From Prostheceraeus crozeri (Eukaryota; Platyhelminthes; Polycladida; Euryleptidae): 64,000 bases of DNA. Under the pieces are notes generated by a model. That model did no database searches and was not told the DNA's origin. It was given only the letters and a program-made list of their open reading frames with translations. Location: positions 124,001 to 188,000 of the forward strand of contig CAJQUW010007819.1 of assembly GCA_907163375.1 (NCBI GenBank). Direction: 5' to 3'. A program made the translations under genes and the position numbers. Below are positions 41,627 to 49,440 of the stretch, piece by piece; the first letter of the stretch is position 1; each line of letters begins with the position of its first letter.

Positions 41627-41700
41627 TACACGTCAGTAGCCAATTCTAGCCCCTTTCCACACCATTTGCACTAAAGTACATGTCCTTGCTCCATTCATCG

Positions 41701-41828
41701 GAGCACACGCCCACGCATCAGTAGCGAAGAAGACAGGAATCAGAGCACACGCCCACGCATCAGAGCACGGAGCACGCATCGGCGCACTTGGGGTAAGAGC
41801 ACCAATCGGAGCACGCGGCGCCGAGCAC
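41701..41828. promoter_or_regulatory. Seven GAGCAC motifs upstream of the first Polinton B gene
   Basis: GAGCAC occurs at about 41701, 41743, 41763, 41770, 41797, 41809 and 41823, partly in a repeat GAGCACACGCCCACGCATCA. The pair GAGCACCAATCGGAGCAC at 41797-41814 is nearly identical to GAGCACCAATCAGAGCAC at 49440-49457, before another TATA promoter. It is probably an enhancer or factor-binding array. Confidence 0.65.
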
Positions 41829-41849
41829 GTGTGATGAGTCACCGCACGG

Positions 41850-41857
41850 TATATAAG
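41850..41857 (+). promoter_or_regulatory. TATA box for the first Polinton B gene
   Basis: TATATAAG about 35 nt before the ATG at 41892 and directly after the GAGCAC array. Confidence 0.65.
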
Positions 41858-41891
41858 GAAAGGCGCTGTCAGAGAAATTCATTCTCATCCT

Positions 41892-42311
41892 ATGCCGACA
41901 ACAGTAACGTTACGCCCTCTGGCTGCGACACGTCATCCCAAGGAGGAGATATCCTATACACCTTATTCATCGAAAGATTTTATTGTGGAACGAGACTGTA
42001 ATACACTGTATATTATTCCGACAAAGGAGAAGAGTGTGTCGTTAGAGAAGATTATTGCAGAGCTTCGTATTCAGTTGCTGAATGTAATACTGTATGGACC
42101 ACGCTTCTTGTTTGATATTCGAACATCTGCAAAGTTCCCCAAAGGTGCACTGGACGTGTCCTATCGCTATTTGAACATTGGTGACGATTGGGACGTGGAA
42201 GAACTGATCGATTCGTTGCAGAAGAAGTTACGTTCTCAACTGGAGTGTCGTTATTTTGGAGGAATCTTGTGTATGCAGATTGACATTGGGTTTGGTTCAT
42301 TGTTTACGTAA
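41892..42311 (+). CDS. Small alpha/beta protein, family shared with element A
   Basis: 139 residues. An N-terminal strand pair with FIVERDCNTLYIIPTKEK is followed by a helix (LEKIIAELRIQLLNVI), then RFLFDIRTSAKFPKG, a second helix (VEELIDSLQKKLRSQL) and a closing strand LCMQIDIGFGSLF. The plan matches the 136-residue protein of element A at 6627-7037. The gene at 45954 in this element has a similar opening (FHVYTYPNQLIIYPK). It stands directly below the strongest promoter-like region of the element, so it may be an early gene. Function unknown. Confidence 0.6.
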   Translation: MPTTVTLRPLAATRHPKEEISYTPYSSKDFIVERDCNTLYIIPTKEKSVSLEKIIAELRIQLLNVILYGPRFLFDIRTSAKFPKGALDVSYRYLNIGDDWDVEELIDSLQKKLRSQLECRYFGGILCMQIDIGFGSLFT

Positions 42312-42336
42312 GATACATGATCTGAACCACGATATA

Positions 42337-43251
42337 ATGGAGCCACCAACAAAGAAGAGGCGAACCACAGTCCGTCCCCGCCCTCAACCCTATTATGAGT
42401 GCGAGTTTTGCAATAAACGCTTCCGACTGTTTTCACAATGCATCCGTCATGGACGCAAGGAGATAGGGAAGGAGTATTGCGATCGTTGTGGGAAATGGTG
42501 GACTACCGATCATCAGTGCTCACTGGATAGAGGTTATTGGGGCGACAAGGAGAGTGAGTTCACCTGCCTGCTTTGCAAACAAGACTATAATATGGAAGCT
42601 TACCATAAACACCCATGTGTGGGTCGGTGCAGGTACTGTGATGAGAAGATTCAGGAGGAGGAGAATGAATGGAATGAACATTTATGTCCCTATTTGAGCA
42701 TGTATATGCCCACCGAACCCTTGGACCCGAATCGCCCAGTGGAGCCGGAGAGTACGAATTCATATCTGTACGACTTGTCAAAAGTGAAGTTGGCACGCTG
42801 TCCCTGGTGTCATAACATGTACCAAGCATTTTTCTTATGGGAACATGTTTGCAAAAAACATAAGGAGGTGCGTGGATGGAATCCGTCGTGGAGCAAGACG
42901 AATGAGGCATGCGACAACTTTGTCTATATGTGTGTCTGTGGTGAGATGCTGCACCGTGACGTGGAGGAAGAGAAGGTCCGTCAATTTATCTCGCTGCATA
43001 AGGAGCATATGGGCAAGAAAATATGGAAAAATCAGCGCGAAAAGTTGAAACGGATATATGAGAGTCAACCGAATCCGCCCAAGGAAGTGAATAGTGTCCC
43101 CCAAGCCTCGCTTCGACCAGAGAATAGAAATCGGGACCCACGCAAATATTCATTTGACTTTAGTAAGAAACGAGGGAGACCTCTGAAACCCATTGTTTTT
43201 AAGAACCAATTGAATTGGTTCACGTATAATGTAGATTTGGATGATGAATAA
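42337..43251 (+). CDS. Zinc-finger protein with C2H2-type and CxC...H modules
   Basis: 304 residues from the ATG at 42337; the frame is open from 42256 but overlaps the preceding gene. After a basic nuclear signal (PPTKKRRTTVRPRP) there is a C2H2 finger (YECEFCNKRFRLFSQCIRHGR). Further Cys/His pairs follow (YCDRCGKWW...DHQC; FTCLLCKQDY...HPC; CRYCDEK). The C-terminal half has ARCPWCHNMYQAFFLWEHVCKKH, then FVYMCVCGEML and FISLHKEH. That last module recurs in the protein at 47057-48319. A nuclear DNA-binding regulator is likely. The C-terminus has another basic stretch (KKRGRPLKP), like an AT-hook. Confidence 0.7.
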   Translation: MEPPTKKRRTTVRPRPQPYYECEFCNKRFRLFSQCIRHGRKEIGKEYCDRCGKWWTTDHQCSLDRGYWGDKESEFTCLLCKQDYNMEAYHKHPCVGRCRYCDEKIQEEENEWNEHLCPYLSMYMPTEPLDPNRPVEPESTNSYLYDLSKVKLARCPWCHNMYQAFFLWEHVCKKHKEVRGWNPSWSKTNEACDNFVYMCVCGEMLHRDVEEEKVRQFISLHKEHMGKKIWKNQREKLKRIYESQPNPPKEVNSVPQASLRPENRNRDPRKYSFDFSKKRGRPLKPIVFKNQLNWFTYNVDLDDE

Positions 43252-43313
43252 ATGTAGTAATCAATCTCCTATTGTTGTGACTAAGTTATGATTGGGAAGC
43301 GTAAACATTAATC

Positions 43314-43595
43314 ATGACACGCCGTAAACGACGCCAGAGAGGAGGAACTGTAAGACATGTGAAACGGTATATAAAATCTCAACTGCATCGTAGAGGGCGT
43401 GAAGCTTTTCAGAGACATAAAGGCGAATTGATTCGACGTCATTTGGGCAATACGTTGTTGCCAGCAGCGTGGCGACCACGTTATAAATCCAATAATCAAA
43501 TGATAAAGGAAGAATGGCAACGGTTGAAACACGATCTAAATAGGAACAAGTTGGTAAAGTTAAAGACGTTAGGGAAACTATTAATGAAGAACTAA
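43314..43595 (+). CDS. Small very basic protein
   Basis: 93 residues, almost one third Lys/Arg, starting MTRRKRRQRGGTVRHVKRYIK. Two helical stretches are likely. It stands immediately before the Mu/pX-like peptide gene and may be a DNA-binding core protein matching the basic body of element A's 118-residue protein, which joins a basic body and a Mu-like tail in one chain. That correspondence is inferred from composition and position. Confidence 0.55.
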   Translation: MTRRKRRQRGGTVRHVKRYIKSQLHRRGREAFQRHKGELIRRHLGNTLLPAAWRPRYKSNNQMIKEEWQRLKHDLNRNKLVKLKTLGKLLMKN

Positions 43596-43624
43596 GTAGG
43601 GACATCTAGCCTATCACGGTAATC

Positions 43625-43897
43625 ATGCAACGTGGAGGTATTTATCGCGGAAGCCGCCGTCAGAAAGGGGGCATTTACCGTGGAAGTCGAAGACAAAAAG
43701 GTGGAATCTACCGCGGGAGTCGTAAACAAAGAGGAGGCATCCTCCCATTTTTACTCCCCCTCGTCCCTGCACTTATTGCCGCAGGGAAAGCTGCAGCGTT
43801 GGGAGCAGCGGGTGCAGCCGGTGCCGCAGGCGTAAGTGCTTTAGCGAATAAAATATCAGGAGGAGGAAAACGTCGAAGGAGACGTCATCATCGCTAA
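43625..43897 (+). CDS. Adenovirus Mu/pX-like core peptide precursor with triple repeat
   Basis: 90 residues. Three near-identical repeats RGGIYRGSRRQK (residues ~3-38) lead into RGGILPFLLPLVPALIAAG and an Ala/Gly-rich helix. The end is a basic tail (GGGKRRRRRHHR). Adenovirus pX has KGGVLPFLIPLIAAAIG at the same kind of place, so the match is specific. Each GG in the repeats resembles an adenain cleavage setting; the protein may be cut into several small basic peptides that condense DNA. Repeats are also visible in the DNA. Confidence 0.75.
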   Translation: MQRGGIYRGSRRQKGGIYRGSRRQKGGIYRGSRKQRGGILPFLLPLVPALIAAGKAAALGAAGAAGAAGVSALANKISGGGKRRRRRHHR

Positions 43898-43930
43898 ACC
43901 AATCATGTTGTACACCACCCTAGGGAAGGG

Positions 43931-43938
43931 TATATAAG
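43931..43938 (+). promoter_or_regulatory. TATA box of the exonuclease-like gene
   Basis: TATATAAG 32 nt before the ATG at 43970, between the pX-like gene and the exonuclease-like gene. Confidence 0.6.
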
Positions 43939-43969
43939 TCGAGACACACAAGACGAGATTCATTTCACG

Positions 43970-44971
43970 ATGCGTCGGATTCAGCATTTGGGCGAGCTCA
44001 TGCAAGGTTCTTATACCATTACATTTGATCATCCTAAAGTACAACAATGGTGGGTGGAGCAGAAGAAGCCGGTGCGCAATTTCATCGTATTTGATACGGA
44101 AGGAGATCCCATGCAGGAAGTCGCTGCCATTTGGTGTCATTATACGCCCAGAGACGATAAACCGACTGGATATGTGACCATTACATCGCGCTTCCATGAC
44201 TTTATCAAACATGAGTCATCGGGGTGTGATGTTTTTGCGACTCAATTTATTCATGGTCTCAACCCACGTGTGATTGGGAAATGTGGTGCAGAAGAGAATG
44301 TGATTATTCACCGTTTTAATTTCTGGGTCCATGAAATGACACGCGAGTATGGAGACGCGGAACTGATTGTAGGGAATGGATTATCGGAGATGGAAAGAGC
44401 TTGGTTGAAAAGCATAAAACTCTTGGAAAAAGTGACCATGGATAGTATTTCTCTCCCCGAATGGTCTCAACGCATTGACTCTCATTGGAATATTTTCACC
44501 TCATGTATGCGGGATAGTGAAGTGTATAGACTTGGTTACAAGGAACATATGCGTCGCGGATGTCACTGGATGAATCATTCCCAGTATGAAGGGAAAGAAG
44601 CGTACCGTCGAGCCCTGTTACATTTACGCCGAGGGAAAGCACTCACAGAAACGCAAGCTGCCAAGGTACAGTATGGGTACCACTGTGCACTGTCAGATGT
44701 GGTTGAGATTCTTCTTCATTATTGCTTTGAACTACACTATCGACTTTATGTGCATACACTGTATTTAAATTATGATTCCTGTGAAGCTGCATGGGCCTGG
44801 ACCAAGGTTGATCCCATCACTGTGATGCATGAATCAACCACGGTGGACAATGGACAACTCCACAAGTCTTATATTGTTCATTATTGTAACTTAAGTGACT
44901 ATGCCGAACATCGTACCTTGTGCAAGAATAATGCATGTTGTGAAATAACTCAAGAAAGTGCATCTCTATAA
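43970..44971 (+). CDS. DEDDh exonuclease-like protein of Polinton B
   Basis: 333 residues. Motif I is RNFIVFDTEGDPMQE (D42, E44) on a predicted strand. A conserved FIHGLNP follows (~93-99). Motif III is YGYHCALSDVVEIL (H238, D243), an HxAxxD as in DEDDh 3'-5' exonucleases. The middle has VGNGLSEMERAWL (~134-146), a possible remnant of motif II. It is homologous over most of its length to the shorter protein of element A (7125-7655). The last 80 residues are Cys/His-rich and unique to B. It is under its own TATA promoter. Proofreading for the polymerase, end processing or attack on host RNA are possible roles. Confidence 0.65.
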   Translation: MRRIQHLGELMQGSYTITFDHPKVQQWWVEQKKPVRNFIVFDTEGDPMQEVAAIWCHYTPRDDKPTGYVTITSRFHDFIKHESSGCDVFATQFIHGLNPRVIGKCGAEENVIIHRFNFWVHEMTREYGDAELIVGNGLSEMERAWLKSIKLLEKVTMDSISLPEWSQRIDSHWNIFTSCMRDSEVYRLGYKEHMRRGCHWMNHSQYEGKEAYRRALLHLRRGKALTETQAAKVQYGYHCALSDVVEILLHYCFELHYRLYVHTLYLNYDSCEAAWAWTKVDPITVMHESTTVDNGQLHKSYIVHYCNLSDYAEHRTLCKNNACCEITQESASL

Positions 44972-45219
44972 TAAAATGTTATTCCAATGACCTGTTATTT
45001 TTGATAATCATTGACTTGGGAATGATAGCACTGTCAATTTTATGAATGCTAACGTATAAAATTTTTATGAACGATTTCCAATCTTAAAATTCAATCATTG
45101 ATTTTAACTTCTATTCTATCATGATATGTCCTATAACCCAGTTCACCCTTGAATAAAATAGTCAAAGCTTACCATGTATGTTTATTGAGAAGAAAACAAG
45201 ATAGAAAGAATGATTACAT
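44972..45219. terminator. Convergent poly(A) region
   Basis: ATAATAAAATG overlaps the end of the exonuclease-like gene and AATAAA-type signals read both ways (GAATAAAATAG near 45153 on the plus strand). The rightward and leftward genes end here tail to tail. Confidence 0.4.
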
Positions 45220-45735
45220 TTAAAAAACCCAGTCACTGACTTCACTTATAAAGTCCACACTGTCCCAGTTGGCGATAGCTTCGTTGATATTGTCAAGCTC
45301 TGTTCGACGGTTCAAATAAGCACTAAGGTTCGACAATGGTTCGCGAAAGGGACGGCGAGTGGGTCGAAGATCGAGTTCAGGATAGTCATCGGAGCTAGGT
45401 GTCGTATTCTCCTTCTCGTCGTCTAGAAAGTCAAGTTCCCGATTCTCGCTGATCAGACTTGGTGGTCCGGGATCGGTGACGGAGGGTGACGGTGGGATGG
45501 GAAATGGCCCATCGATGGTGGGTGGCGTTGGCGGTAGGGAATACGGTCCGTCCAGATCGGGAAAGGAGCCCCAGTGGGATGGTAGATCTGTTGGAAAGTC
45601 ATCATCTTCTTCTTCTGGGGTCGGTGGTGGAGTGTCTGGGATCACTTCAGGTTCATCTTCACTGTCACGTTGTAAAATAAAAATGTCTGTGGGGTCCACT
45701 TGTTGGAAATGGTGTTCGTCACGTTGGTAAATCAT
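45220..45735 (-). CDS. Acidic proline-rich disordered protein
   Basis: 172 residues from the ATG at 45735. The frame is open to 45816, but a TATAAAG at 45798-45792 (minus strand) makes the 45735 ATG the first usable one. The middle is Pro/Asp/Glu-rich and repetitive (DTPPPTPEEEDDD; YSLPPTPPTIDGPFPIPPSP), then LDFLDDEKEN. The C-terminus is helical with aromatic residues (ISEVSDWVF). It resembles an acidic transactivation domain or a linear-motif scaffold. It is transcribed leftward from a divergent promoter, opposite to the rest of the left cluster. No family recognised. Confidence 0.55.
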   Translation of the reverse strand: MIYQRDEHHFQQVDPTDIFILQRDSEDEPEVIPDTPPPTPEEEDDDFPTDLPSHWGSFPDLDGPYSLPPTPPTIDGPFPIPPSPSVTDPGPPSLISENRELDFLDDEKENTTPSSDDYPELDLRPTRRPFREPLSNLSAYLNRRTELDNINEAIANWDSVDFISEVSDWVF

Positions 45736-45791
45736 GTCTAATCTTCTTGAATGTTCACGAGTGTTATGAAGGTGGAACATTTTCGGCTTGG

Positions 45792-45905
45792 CTTTATAGT
45801 GTTGCAAATGCCCCACCCCCTGCTCCGAGCATTAGGTGTGCCCCATTCCATGCTCGGAGCACAGAACGGAGCATTGGACGTGCCCCATTCCATGTCGGAG
45901 CACCT
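45792..45905. promoter_or_regulatory. Divergent promoter with GAGCA repeats
   Basis: Lies between the leftward proline-rich gene and the rightward gene at 45954. It has TATAAAG on the minus strand at 45798-45792. The direct repeat TGCCCCATTCCATG(C)TCGG + AGCAC occurs at about 45838-45862 and 45880-45902. Two further GAGCA words lie at about 45827 and 45869. The same GAGCAC word marks the promoters at 41.7 and 49.4 kb. Confidence 0.6.
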
Positions 45906-45953
45906 ATCGATTGGAGAACTAGGTAAAAATGGAGAAACGATCAAGACACATAC

Positions 45954-46352
45954 ATGATGGAAGACTTTCACGTGTACACCTATCCAAATCAGCTCATTAT
46001 TTACCCGAAAACGACATGTCAACCGCACGCGATGTTGGAGAAAGTGATTCCCTATGTGAAGGAGAAGATCAAAGTGAAGCCTGAATGTGAACTCTCCATG
46101 GATACATTCACGATTTATGAATACAAAAGAAATGGTTCTCCACCATTGATGGGTGCCAGTGAACGGTATTATGAAAGTGACGTCGAAGAAATGGATGACT
46201 ATTTAGCCTCACTGAAGAACGTATGGGACTATGAATTTATGGACAGTGATAACAAAGAGATTCTTGGTGTCTATTGTATAACGTTTAATTTTGAATATTT
46301 CTCTGTTGGATGGACATCAGAAGAAGAAGAATATGTAAGCGACGCAGACTAA
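45954..46352 (+). CDS. Small acidic alpha/beta protein
   Basis: 132 residues opening with a strand pair (DFHVYTYPNQLIIYPKTT), a helix (MLEKVIPYVKEKIKV), then YYESDVEEMDDYLASLKNVWDYEF and strands LGVYCITFNFEYFSV. It ends acidic (EEEEYVSDAD). The opening resembles residues 28-60 of the protein at 41892, so it may be a diverged paralogue. An AATAAA follows the stop within 10 nt. Function unknown. Confidence 0.55.
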   Translation: MMEDFHVYTYPNQLIIYPKTTCQPHAMLEKVIPYVKEKIKVKPECELSMDTFTIYEYKRNGSPPLMGASERYYESDVEEMDDYLASLKNVWDYEFMDSDNKEILGVYCITFNFEYFSVGWTSEEEEYVSDAD

Positions 46353-46626
46353 GTATGAATAAAGAATGTCGTTTTATGAATCATGTTGCTTTTCCATATT
46401 ATAAGCATTCTGCTATTGGGGTTGATAGATTTGGAAAAACATGCTACTGGTACTCCTTTTTCTTCTGAGAGAGATTGTACGCATACTCACCGCGATGAGT
46501 GACTATTTAAGTTATGGATCCTCACGCTCTCTCAAATAAGATCATGTTACTCCTACCCTATTATCGAAAAAGACGACATCGCCCTATTCGGACAAGACAT
46601 CTTCGAAAAAGACGATCGCGTGGAAG
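46353..46626. promoter_or_regulatory. Intergenic region with a TATTTAAG element
   Basis: AATAAA for the preceding gene at its left edge. TATTTAAG at about 46504 could serve the gene at 46627. No GAGCAC motif here. Confidence 0.35.
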
Positions 46627-47076
46627 ATGGACATCACGCCCACAGACAGTTCGACCACTCCTTCGCACCAAGCGCGGATGAAGATTCTTATTGATTTTTG
46701 GTTCGATGAACGCATCCGAGGCAATGATATCCCCACATTAGAAGAGTTTACCGACACGTCCACCGTCTATTTGAATCAATTGGTACTGAATGACCGCTAT
46801 TCCATCGTGGGACGTGTGTATTTACTCATGGCTATTTTTGAGGATGACGTTTTGTATGAGGACACACTATGGAAGTTTATGAATGAAAAACATTTGACCT
46901 ATGTACAAGAGCTGTATCATAAACGTGTGATTTCAGCAGCAAGTCTTATTTATATCAAAGAGACATTGAATCGTATCTGTGCTCATTTCAGTATTTTGTT
47001 TCAATGGCCAACAAATGTATTTAAGCATGCACAGGAACACACCACAAAAATCAACCATGAAGGGAGGAGCGCGTGA
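46627..47076 (+). CDS. Helical protein of unknown function
   Basis: 149 residues, mostly alpha-helical by composition, with MKILIDFWFDERIRG, YSIVGRVYLLMAIFEDDVLYEDTLWKF and IYIKETLNRICAHFSILFQW. No metal-binding or catalytic motif. Size and helical content invite comparison with viral Bcl-2-like or other host-interaction proteins, but no BH1 or BH2 signature is visible. Its last codons overlap the ATG of the next gene (47057). Confidence 0.5.
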   Translation: MDITPTDSSTTPSHQARMKILIDFWFDERIRGNDIPTLEEFTDTSTVYLNQLVLNDRYSIVGRVYLLMAIFEDDVLYEDTLWKFMNEKHLTYVQELYHKRVISAASLIYIKETLNRICAHFSILFQWPTNVFKHAQEHTTKINHEGRSA

Positions 47077-48319
47077 AAGTGAAGAGACCCTGACGTTGCG
47101 AAAATTGAGAATAACCCTATGTCCTGTCTGTAAATGCCCTTATCAAAAAGATCGTCTGAGAAGGCATATTTATAATTCACACCATCTAAAATATAAATCA
47201 AAAGAAGAGATCAAAGCAAGTGAAGAGTTCATCTATGCATGTCTATGCGGGGAAACCCTCGATGGAACGGTGGATAGGAAGACAGCTCAACAATTTGCGC
47301 GGCAACATACCCATATTTTAAACGAGCGAATGGAGGGAGAAAATGTGAGCAAACTCAAGTATATTATTCAACAGCATGTTCCGAGATCCTCTTTGAAGGT
47401 GTCCTCTACGTTGACAGGACAAGATCGTCAATTATCACCCACCGCACGTCGTACAACCTCCTTGCGACCCCCTCAACCTATGAATACAGATTTGGATGCA
47501 GACGATAGTCTAGAAGCACTCATTCGACCTTCTCCAGCGGATCATCGCGCCTTAGCAACACCTGATCCGTCTCACGCTATGCTGCAAGCTGTCGTGAAAA
47601 GTATGGTTGACGATCGAGCCAGAGTGGATGCTCCCCCGGATCCCACCCATACGGTCCATCAAATACAAGAAGAATGGAATCGATTGCCGCCCGATGTGTT
47701 AGCCATGGCTGCGAATGAGATTGATATGAGTCCTCTATCGTTAGAGAATATTCAACCTACACTAAGTCATGTGACATTTGATAACTACCCAGGTCCTGTC
47801 AATGATCACAACAGTTATGTCCAAGCCATGTCGAACACAGTGGGAAATCCAGAGGTACAAGAATCAAGCGAACCTCGCCAACAACACTCGGTGGGGGTAG
47901 GAACCCCTCAACAACAACACTCAGTGGGGGTAGGAACCTCTCAACACCCCATGGACGCACACCCCGTGGAGGAAAGAATGTTTTACCCAGTCAATTCACC
48001 TGTCATTGACAACTCCCACGAGTACATTATTCAACTGAACAATTTGAAAAACAGCGCCATTGTTCAACTGTTGAACGATTCTATTCGTCTCCATGAACGT
48101 CATTTAAATGCTCGCAAACGCATCTTGCACGTGTTGGAAGATGCATTTAATCAACACATTCATGAACCCAATCGTACAGATGGCAATGGAGACTATTTGG
48201 ATGAGACATTGGAAAGCATGCGTGACTTGCTGACTCAAAAGGAAGAGTTTATTGCCCACTTAACCAACCAAAATGCAGACGTCCACGCACGCTACATGAA
48301 TTTGGTGAACGCCATGTAA
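47057..48319 (+). CDS. Zinc-finger, coiled-coil protein paralogous to the 42337 protein
   Basis: 420 residues from the ATG at 47057; the frame is open from 46979. The N-terminus has LCPVCKCPYQKDRLRRHIYNSHH, a C2H2 finger, followed by FIYACLCGETLDGT and FARQHTHIL. The 42337 protein has the same pair (CPWCHNMY...H...H; FVYMCVCGEML; FISLHKEH), so they are paralogues. The middle (residues ~110-310) is disordered with QQHSVGVGTPQ / QQHSVGVGTSQ repeats. The last 100 residues form a heptad-like helix (NLKNSAIVQLLNDSIRLHERH) suited to oligomerisation. A DNA- or RNA-binding regulatory or scaffold role is inferred. Confidence 0.65.
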   Translation: MKGGARESEETLTLRKLRITLCPVCKCPYQKDRLRRHIYNSHHLKYKSKEEIKASEEFIYACLCGETLDGTVDRKTAQQFARQHTHILNERMEGENVSKLKYIIQQHVPRSSLKVSSTLTGQDRQLSPTARRTTSLRPPQPMNTDLDADDSLEALIRPSPADHRALATPDPSHAMLQAVVKSMVDDRARVDAPPDPTHTVHQIQEEWNRLPPDVLAMAANEIDMSPLSLENIQPTLSHVTFDNYPGPVNDHNSYVQAMSNTVGNPEVQESSEPRQQHSVGVGTPQQQHSVGVGTSQHPMDAHPVEERMFYPVNSPVIDNSHEYIIQLNNLKNSAIVQLLNDSIRLHERHLNARKRILHVLEDAFNQHIHEPNRTDGNGDYLDETLESMRDLLTQKEEFIAHLTNQNADVHARYMNLVNAM

Positions 48320-48354
48320 ACTAAGTTATGTGGGATAGAGGATGATAGACAAGA

Positions 48355-48750
48355 ATGACGTGTCAGTGTGAATCATGTTCAAGTCGACGTCAGGACTTTA
48401 CCAATGTACTGAAATCCCTAAGTTCAGGGATAGGATGCTCGAAAAAGAAAATTAACCGTCATCTCGATCAATTGCCTGAGGAATATGTCAAGGATATGCA
48501 AGCACTCATGAGCAGAATGCGAGAGAATCCAGGGAAATTAACACCTTTACAGCATGAGTTTATTCAATCTTACAAAGGCATTCTCCGCAAATTTGTGAAA
48601 CCACCCCCTCAAACTCGCAAATACTTGGGCCAAAAACGGAAATTTAACAAGAAACAAATCCCCTTCGCACAAGCCTATGCCATGGCATATCACGATAATC
48701 CAGCAGCTTTCAAACAAGCCTTACATGCATCGATCGGCTCCAAACACTAA
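48355..48750 (+). CDS. Small Cys-headed basic protein
   Basis: 131 residues. It begins TCQCESCSSRR (three Cys in CxCxxC) and continues with helical basic segments (KKKINRHLDQLPEEYVKDMQALMSRM; LRKFVKPPPQTRKYLGQKRKF). No family recognised. It follows the zinc-finger gene by 35 nt and may belong to the same transcript. Confidence 0.5.
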   Translation: MTCQCESCSSRRQDFTNVLKSLSSGIGCSKKKINRHLDQLPEEYVKDMQALMSRMRENPGKLTPLQHEFIQSYKGILRKFVKPPPQTRKYLGQKRKFNKKQIPFAQAYAMAYHDNPAAFKQALHASIGSKH

Positions 48751-48783
48751 GTAAACCATACCCACGTCATCAACACTATCATC

Positions 48784-49146
48784 ATGGACAATGTTCAATC
48801 CATAGTGAACACACTTTCAACAGCCAACGGAGGAGATTTAAAATGTTCACTCATTGGTTCATTCAAAGAAACCCTATCACAATTCTTTACACTCGTCATA
48901 TTCATTTTGGTTACCCTCTTATCTGGTCGAAAAATGATGAAAGATATCAAAAAACGTAAAGAGAGTGGAAAACCCTTACTCGATGTGGAAGTCGTCAATT
49001 ATGATATGTCCAAAACGCCTATCCTCAACCCCACCAAACCGCACAATGAAATTCCCATGAAATCGAACGATTTACCGAAGAGTGTGAATAAGTCACGTTC
49101 ACACAGTAAAATTCCTATGAAATCAAACGATATACCGAAGATTTAA
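48784..49146 (+). CDS. Single-pass membrane protein with short C-terminal repeats
   Basis: 120 residues. One hydrophobic helix (LSQFFTLVIFILVTLLSG, ~30-47) is followed by a basic stop-transfer (RKMMKDIKKRKES), which suggests an N-out type III or tail-exposed topology. The C-terminus repeats EIPMKSNDLPKS and KIPMKSNDIPKI. The underlying DNA repeat (CC(C/T)ATGAAATC(G/A)AACGAT) continues beyond the stop to about 49440. Small membrane proteins of this size in DNA viruses often act in entry or egress; here that is only analogy. Confidence 0.55.
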   Translation: MDNVQSIVNTLSTANGGDLKCSLIGSFKETLSQFFTLVIFILVTLLSGRKMMKDIKKRKESGKPLLDVEVVNYDMSKTPILNPTKPHNEIPMKSNDLPKSVNKSRSHSKIPMKSNDIPKI

Positions 49147-49440
49147 AGGATGATTTTCCCATGACATCGTTAAAAATACTACGGATTTGATGTGTTATTT
49201 TCCCATGATATCAATCGATTCACTGTGACTTTGAAGAACACACTCTGTTACAAATCCTCGTAAAATCAGGTGATTTATCGAGAATTCTGAGGTCCTTTTC
49301 CACACCAAATCGACCGATGTTATCGTAAAATGACTCAGCAAATTCCCATGAAATCAAGCGTTATCTCGTGAATTTGACCTACAAAAAGGGACAAGCCCCG
49401 TACACCACCAAAAATGAATGATTCATCGTGAATTTGACGG
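49050..49440. repeat. Degenerate repeat of an ATGAAATCAAACGAT-type unit
   Basis: Variants of TTCCCATGAAATCAA-CG-T recur at about 49054, 49114, 49157, 49203 and 49345, and (T)CGTGAATTTGAC at about 49362 and 49426. The first two lie inside the membrane-protein gene and the rest in the intergenic stretch before the GAGCAC/TATA promoter. They may be a regulatory or structural repeat. Confidence 0.5.

Noticed and set aside
46627-47076. Viral Bcl-2-like protein
   Set aside because: Helical and of the right size, but no BH1 or BH2 signature can be seen.
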